Positions 7,455 to 11,227 of a stretch of DNA of 11,227 nucleotides are shown here, piece after piece. Under the pieces are notes generated by a model that saw nothing but the letters and a program-made list of their open reading frames with translations, did not search any database and had not been told where the DNA came from. The stretch's first letter is position 1; each line of letters begins with the position of its first letter. This stretch comes from CAYREV01 sp964423345 (GTDB lineage Bacteria; Bacteroidota; Rhodothermia; Balneolales; Balneolaceae), in contig CAYREV010000044.1 of assembly GCA_964423345.1 (NCBI GenBank), positions 1-11,227 on the forward strand, given 5' to 3'. Both the position numbers and the translations under genes were made by a program.

Positions 7455-7623
7455 TTTTACAGATAATTACCTTCTAATTCTTTAAATATAGATAACAACT
7501 TATAACCTTTGGATTTGTAGCCGCAGGCGGGTGGCGGACCCCAACTTACCGGTTAAAGCGGCACCTGTGGCTCGGGCTTGTTTTTACTTAATGCTTACTA
7601 CTCATTACTTATCAAGTATTGTT
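7455..7623 (+). promoter_or_regulatory. Leader/promoter region of the M14 peptidase gene
   Basis: This 169-bp spacer has three parts: an AT-rich stretch (7455-7517), a GC-rich middle (about 7518-7580), and an AT-rich segment with three TTACT units just before the start codon. A near match to the Bacteroidota -7 element (TAnnTTTG) occurs at 7503-7511 as TA-3 bp-TTTG, one base too long, and no clear -33 partner is seen. The frame of the following gene stays open back to 7531, but the residues encoded here look non-protein-like, so I treat the region as untranslated. Confidence 0.35.
7584..7609 (+). repeat. Three TTACT units at 10-11 bp spacing
   Basis: TTACT occurs at 7584-7588, 7595-7599 and 7605-7609, so the units start 11 and 10 bp apart, about one DNA helical turn. 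The last unit ends 14 bp before the peptidase start codon. This could be a phased protein-binding site or simply low-complexity leader sequence. Confidence 0.4.
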
Positions 7624-10161
7624 ATGACACATAAGAAATTACCCTTCATGTATCTAATCCTTGGCCTCTTGCTGTTAACCACGGGCGCCAGTGCGCAAGA
7701 CAATCTGCAATCCCCTGAAGATTTCCTGGGTTACGAGCTGGGCAGCGAGTGGACGCCCCACTACAAGGTGATGAACTATTTCAAATACGTGGCTGATGAG
7801 TCACCCCGGGTGTCTTTTCAGCAATACGGTACCACGAACGAAGGGCGGGAGCTGGCTATCGTCAAGGTAACCTCCGAACAGAATCATGCACGGCTGGACC
7901 GTATACGCGAAGACAACCTGAGAAGGGCGGGACTGCTGTCGGGCGAAGCCGAGACCTCCGTACCCATAGTTTGGCTCAGTTACAATGTGCATGGCAACGA
8001 AACCTCCAGCAGCGAGGCGGCGCTGAAGACGATCTACGAGCTGGTAAGAAACGATAATGAGGAAGCGCTGAAATGGCTGGATAATACGGTGGTCATCATG
8101 GACCCGATGCTGAATCCCGACGGACGGGACCGGTATGTTCACTGGTACAGGGAGACGGTGGGGGAACAGTTCAATGCCTACGGCGAGGCGCGCGAGCATC
8201 ATGAGCCGTGGCCCGGAGGCAGGACCAACCACTACTACTTTGACCTTAACAGGGACTGGGCCTGGCTTACCCAGAAAGAGAGCCGGCAACGGCTGGAGCT
8301 CTACCAGCAGTGGCTCCCGCAGATACATGTCGATTTCCACGAGCAGGGATACACCTCACCCTATTATTTCGCTCCGGCCGCCGAGCCCTTTCACAAGGCC
8401 ATAACCGACTGGCAGCGGGAGTTTCAGTATACCATCGGTAAAAACCATGCCACCTACTTCGACAAGAACGGCTGGCTCTATTTTACCCGGGAGGTGTTCG
8501 ACCTGTTCTATCCCAGCTACGGCGACACCTATCCCATCTTCAACGGCTCTATCGGCATGACCTACGAACAGGCGGGCGGCGGTTACGCCGGACTGGGTAT
8601 CCGGAAGCCTGAGGGAGATACGCTCTCATTGAAAGACCGGCTCACCCATCACTTCACTACGGGCATGTCGACCGTGGAGGTAACGGCAAGGCATGCCGAC
8701 AAGGTGCTCAGCGAGTTTGCCGGCTATTACCGGAAGGCGAGCAATGACCCGGCCGGGGACTACAAGTCATTTGTGATCAAGGGCGACAACAATCCCGACA
8801 AGGTCGCGGCCCTGCTGGAGCTGCTCGACAAGCACCATATTGAATACGGCAAAGCTGCAGCTTCGGAAAGGGTGGAGGGATACAACTACCGGACCGGTAC
8901 TACCGGCAGGGTTACCGTATCGCCCAATGACTATGTGGTAAGTGTATTCCAGCCCAAGTCGGTGCTCGCACGCGTACTATTTGAACCACGTCCCCAGCTG
9001 GCCGACTCACTGACCTATGACATCACCGCCTGGGAACAGCATTATGCCTATGGGCTGGAGGGATATGCCGTCAGGGATCGAATTGAAACCAGCACGGCCG
9101 AAAAGCCTTCGCCGGAGGTCAACAATGAGACCGAAGGCACTCCCTACGCCTACCTGGCCGAGTGGAAAGACCTGGACGATGTAAGGCTGCTGGCCGACCT
9201 GCTTAAGGAAGATATTGTGGTACGTTTTGCCAAGGAGCCCTTTACCATCGGCGGCAAAAGCTATGAGCGAGGCACGCTGGTTGTCACCCGGGCGGGCAAC
9301 AAGAATATGGGAGGCCGATTTGACGAGACGGTGCAGCAGATCGCCACTCGCCACGGGCAGCAGCTGAATCCGGTACAAACCGGTTTCGTGACTTCCGGGG
9401 TTGACTTCGGCTCCTCCTCGGTGGAGTTCCTGGAAGCTCCAAGGGTGCTGCTCCTTTCAGGCGATGGCACTTCATCCTATATGGTAGGCGAGATCTGGCA
9501 TTATTTTGACAAGCAGATCAACTATCCGGTCACCCTCGTGGATACCGGTTATTTCGGAGACGTTGACCTGGCGAAATACGATGTGCTGATCTTCCCGGCG
9601 GGGTATTACGGGGATACCCTGGACGAGGACCGCCTGAAAGAGGTAAGGGAATGGGTATCGGGCGGGGGACGCCTGATAGCCGTGCAGGGGGCCAACGGCA
9701 TGCTGGCCGGGAAGGAAGGGTTTGCCCTGAAACGAAAAGAGAGTGACGGCGACAAAGAGAGCGGGCCGGCAGCCGAAGAGGAGAAGCTGGATATCTATGG
9801 GGAGCGGGAGCGCGAGAGCATCAGCGGCTCCAACAGCGGCTCCATATTCAAAATTACCATGGATAACACCCATCCCCTGGCCTTCGGGTATGGAGACAGC
9901 TATTTCTCCCTGAAGCTGGATTCAGATGCCTACTCCTTTCTCGAGGACGGCTGGAATGTGGGGGTAGCCCAAGAGGGTGCCCATACGAGTGGTTTTGTAG
10001 GCTACAAGGCGGAGGAGATGCTGGCTAACACCCTGACCTTCGGGGTCCAGAATATGGGCCGGGGCGAGGTGGTCTATATGATTGACAACCCGCTGTACCG
10101 GGCTTTCTGGTACAACGGAAAGCTGCTCTTCGGCAACGCCGTATTTATGGTCGGAAACTGA
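7624..10161 (+). CDS. Exported M14-type zinc carboxypeptidase with C-terminal amidotransferase-fold domain
   Basis: The ATG at 7624 was chosen because it directly precedes a signal peptide (MTHKK, hydrophobic run, GASA-Q with cleavage after Ala24); an upstream ATG at 7531 would add 31 unlikely residues. The 845-residue product has the M14 zinc site: His123 and Glu126 in NVHGNET, and His239 in DFHEQG. It has substrate-binding-type motifs LNPDGRDRY and DLNRDW (Arg210), and a likely catalytic Glu315 in MTYEQAGG. The peptidase part covers about residues 30-400. From about 606, PRVLLLSGDGTS...YDVLIFPAGYYGD...GGRLIAVQG reads as a class I glutamine-amidotransferase-like (DJ-1/ThuA-type) fold without an evident catalytic cysteine. 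A charged linker (about 698-735) interrupts it. The protein probably cleaves peptides in the periplasm or outside the cell. No type IX secretion C-terminal domain is evident. The 3' end overlaps the convergent TPR gene by 88 bp. Confidence 0.9.
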   Translation: MTHKKLPFMYLILGLLLLTTGASAQDNLQSPEDFLGYELGSEWTPHYKVMNYFKYVADESPRVSFQQYGTTNEGRELAIVKVTSEQNHARLDRIREDNLRRAGLLSGEAETSVPIVWLSYNVHGNETSSSEAALKTIYELVRNDNEEALKWLDNTVVIMDPMLNPDGRDRYVHWYRETVGEQFNAYGEAREHHEPWPGGRTNHYYFDLNRDWAWLTQKESRQRLELYQQWLPQIHVDFHEQGYTSPYYFAPAAEPFHKAITDWQREFQYTIGKNHATYFDKNGWLYFTREVFDLFYPSYGDTYPIFNGSIGMTYEQAGGGYAGLGIRKPEGDTLSLKDRLTHHFTTGMSTVEVTARHADKVLSEFAGYYRKASNDPAGDYKSFVIKGDNNPDKVAALLELLDKHHIEYGKAAASERVEGYNYRTGTTGRVTVSPNDYVVSVFQPKSVLARVLFEPRPQLADSLTYDITAWEQHYAYGLEGYAVRDRIETSTAEKPSPEVNNETEGTPYAYLAEWKDLDDVRLLADLLKEDIVVRFAKEPFTIGGKSYERGTLVVTRAGNKNMGGRFDETVQQIATRHGQQLNPVQTGFVTSGVDFGSSSVEFLEAPRVLLLSGDGTSSYMVGEIWHYFDKQINYPVTLVDTGYFGDVDLAKYDVLIFPAGYYGDTLDEDRLKEVREWVSGGGRLIAVQGANGMLAGKEGFALKRKESDGDKESGPAAEEEKLDIYGERERESISGSNSGSIFKITMDNTHPLAFGYGDSYFSLKLDSDAYSFLEDGWNVGVAQEGAHTSGFVGYKAEEMLANTLTFGVQNMGRGEVVYMIDNPLYRAFWYNGKLLFGNAVFMVGN

Positions 10162-11138
10162 TATAGAACACGGGTCCATGCAGAATCTGTATTCACACTT
10201 CTCCACCTCGCCAGGTCGGTTTCGGCGGCGATATAGCCGAATGCGGGCCAGGTGCCTTGCTCGTACACCTGCCGGAACAGCTCGCGGGCCTTCTGCGTCC
10301 GCCCGTTGACATAGTGCCAGTTGCCCAGTCCGTAACCGATAGTCGACCGGTTGAGGGAGGTTTGGTCATCGTCCAGCAGGCTCTTCTCATTGAATACCCC
10401 TTTGAATACCAGCAGCAGCTTGTGATAGCTGTCGTTTTCGATCAGGTCCATTTCCTTACTTATGGGTTCCAGGACCTCCCCGGCCGCCTCTTCATTACCG
10501 GTTCTTTTAAGGGACATATACAACCAGTAGGTGGCTGCCACCAGCATGTCGTCATTGGTGGAGGCCTCCAGGCAGTTTCGATAGGCTTCGGCCGCGCCTT
10601 CAAAGTTTCCGGTCAGGTAGCGGGCCAGCCCCAGGTGATACCAGATGTTGGTATGCAGGGTACTGCGCGGCATGTTACGCGCATTGGGCAGCCCGTCGGG
10701 CTCGATGCGGTCTTCGGTCCCCTTGATCAGTTCGGCCGCTTTTTCGAGATCCTGTATCGCCTTGTCGAATTTGCGGACGGTGATATAACGGTGGCCGCGA
10801 TGCCGGTAGAGGCGGGGCTCTTCGGGGTGTTTCTCTATACCTTCGCTATAAATTTCGATGGCTCTGCGGTAATGTCCCAGGTAAGCGGTCCGCCGCCCAT
10901 ACCAGATGATATTCATCACGTCGCCGACATTGGTTTCATACCTGGCTTTGGCCGACTGCCAGTTGAGTTCAAAGCGCGATCGCGTTTCGGGCTCCAGGCC
11001 GGGAGCATACAGGGTGTCGCCCAAGGCCGAAATGGCCTGGTACCGGTCGGGAGAGGGGGGTTGGGTGGAGGTATTGCAGGCTGCGAACGTGCAGCTGATA
11101 AGAGCAAGGAAGATCCATCGTGCCATGGTATTAAGCAT
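10074..11138 (-). CDS. TPR-repeat lipoprotein, unknown function
   Basis: The 354-residue product begins with a lipoprotein-type signal: MLNTMARW, a hydrophobic run, then FAAC with Cys21. Met5 is an alternative start. The body is helical with TPR units at about 73-106 (NIIWYGRRTAYLGHYRRAIE), 107-140 (RHRGHRYITVRKFDKAI), 164-197 (YHLGLARYLTGNFEGAAEAY), 198-231, and 265-300 (GLGNWHYVNGRTQKARELF). It ends in AFGYIAAETDLARW. TPR lipoproteins usually serve as envelope scaffolds; no partner is evident. The last 28 residues or so (from about 327) are encoded antisense to the end of the peptidase gene and look unlike the rest, so the natural end may have been near residue 312, where a TGG (10205-10203) would need one base change to become a stop. 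The start codon overlaps the upstream stop (TGATG), suggesting translational coupling. Confidence 0.8.
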   Translation of the reverse strand: MLNTMARWIFLALISCTFAACNTSTQPPSPDRYQAISALGDTLYAPGLEPETRSRFELNWQSAKARYETNVGDVMNIIWYGRRTAYLGHYRRAIEIYSEGIEKHPEEPRLYRHRGHRYITVRKFDKAIQDLEKAAELIKGTEDRIEPDGLPNARNMPRSTLHTNIWYHLGLARYLTGNFEGAAEAYRNCLEASTNDDMLVAATYWLYMSLKRTGNEEAAGEVLEPISKEMDLIENDSYHKLLLVFKGVFNEKSLLDDDQTSLNRSTIGYGLGNWHYVNGRTQKARELFRQVYEQGTWPAFGYIAAETDLARWRSVNTDSAWTRVLYQFPTINTALPKSSFPLYQKARYSGLSII

Positions 11139-11227
11139 CAGTTGGAATTTTGTTTGGGATGGGTGAACGGCAGCTCCGAAGCCTCAAGGCTGTCGACAGA
11201 CCATATAAGGCTCCGGATGAATTTCAG
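11138..11227 (-). CDS. C-terminal end of an unidentified gene, cut by right edge
   Basis: On the minus strand one frame is open from the window edge to a TGA at 11140-11138, giving 29 residues (LKFIRSLIWSV, then DSLEASELPFTHPKQNSN). Another minus-strand frame I checked stops within about 50 bases. Its TGA shares one base with the ATG of the TPR lipoprotein gene, the arrangement of a coupled operon. The family cannot be recognised from so short a tail; the gene itself is inferred from the open frame and the junction. Confidence 0.5.
   Translation of the reverse strand: MKFIRSLIWSVDSLEASELPFTHPKQNSN

Noticed and set aside
7531..7623. Upstream extension of the M14 peptidase
   Set aside because: The 31 added residues precede a good signal peptide and look like translated spacer.
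1..11227. Mobile element, CRISPR array, tRNA or rRNA
   Set aside because: No transposase or integrase motifs, no regularly spaced repeats, and no RNA-gene signatures were seen; the window is densely filled with ordinary genes.

Overview
The window is a compact, ordinary-looking chromosomal stretch with nine protein-coding genes, two of them cut by the window edges. It most likely comes from the Bacteroidota / Rhodothermota / Balneolota group. Three things point there. None of the eight visible start codons has a Shine-Dalgarno sequence at the normal distance. It carries a secreted TPR sensor kinase of the style common in that group. It also carries long exported M14 peptidases and lipoprotein-type TPR proteins. 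Base composition looks mid-50s % G+C by eye (not counted), which argues against the AT-rich members. The phylum call is inference.

Layout. Positions 1-1252 (minus) hold the N-terminal 417 residues of cobalamin-type methionine synthase (metH). It is divergently transcribed from metF (1403-2371, plus) across a 150-bp spacer that contains a striking imperfect inverted repeat. A large exported TPR sensor histidine kinase follows (2427-4541, plus). It meets, tail to tail with a 4-bp gap, a small secreted CHRD-like protein (4546-5001, minus), which lies just downstream of polX (5054-6814, minus), a DNA polymerase X with a PHP exonuclease domain. Divergent from polX is a small NTF2/SnoaL-like lipoprotein (6945-7454, plus). 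After a 169-bp leader region comes an 845-residue exported M14-type zinc carboxypeptidase with a C-terminal amidotransferase-fold domain (7624-10161, plus). It overlaps by 88 bp, tail to tail, a TPR lipoprotein (10074-11138, minus). That gene's start codon overlaps the stop codon of a further gene running in from the right edge.

How the genes relate. MetF makes 5-methyltetrahydrofolate and MetH uses it to methylate homocysteine, so the divergent pair is one functional unit and probably shares regulation through the spacer. PolX is a repair polymerase and may be co-transcribed with the CHRD-like gene, without an obvious functional link. The remaining genes encode envelope proteins (sensor kinase, lipoproteins, exported peptidase) with no clear common pathway.

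I found no convincing new multi-gene system, mobile element, CRISPR array, tRNA or rRNA. The points most worth following up are the metH-metF inverted repeat, the 88-bp convergent overlap with a possibly extended C-terminus, and the TGATG junction at the right edge. No gene-free stretch exceeds 300 bp; the longest are the 169-bp and 150-bp spacers described below.
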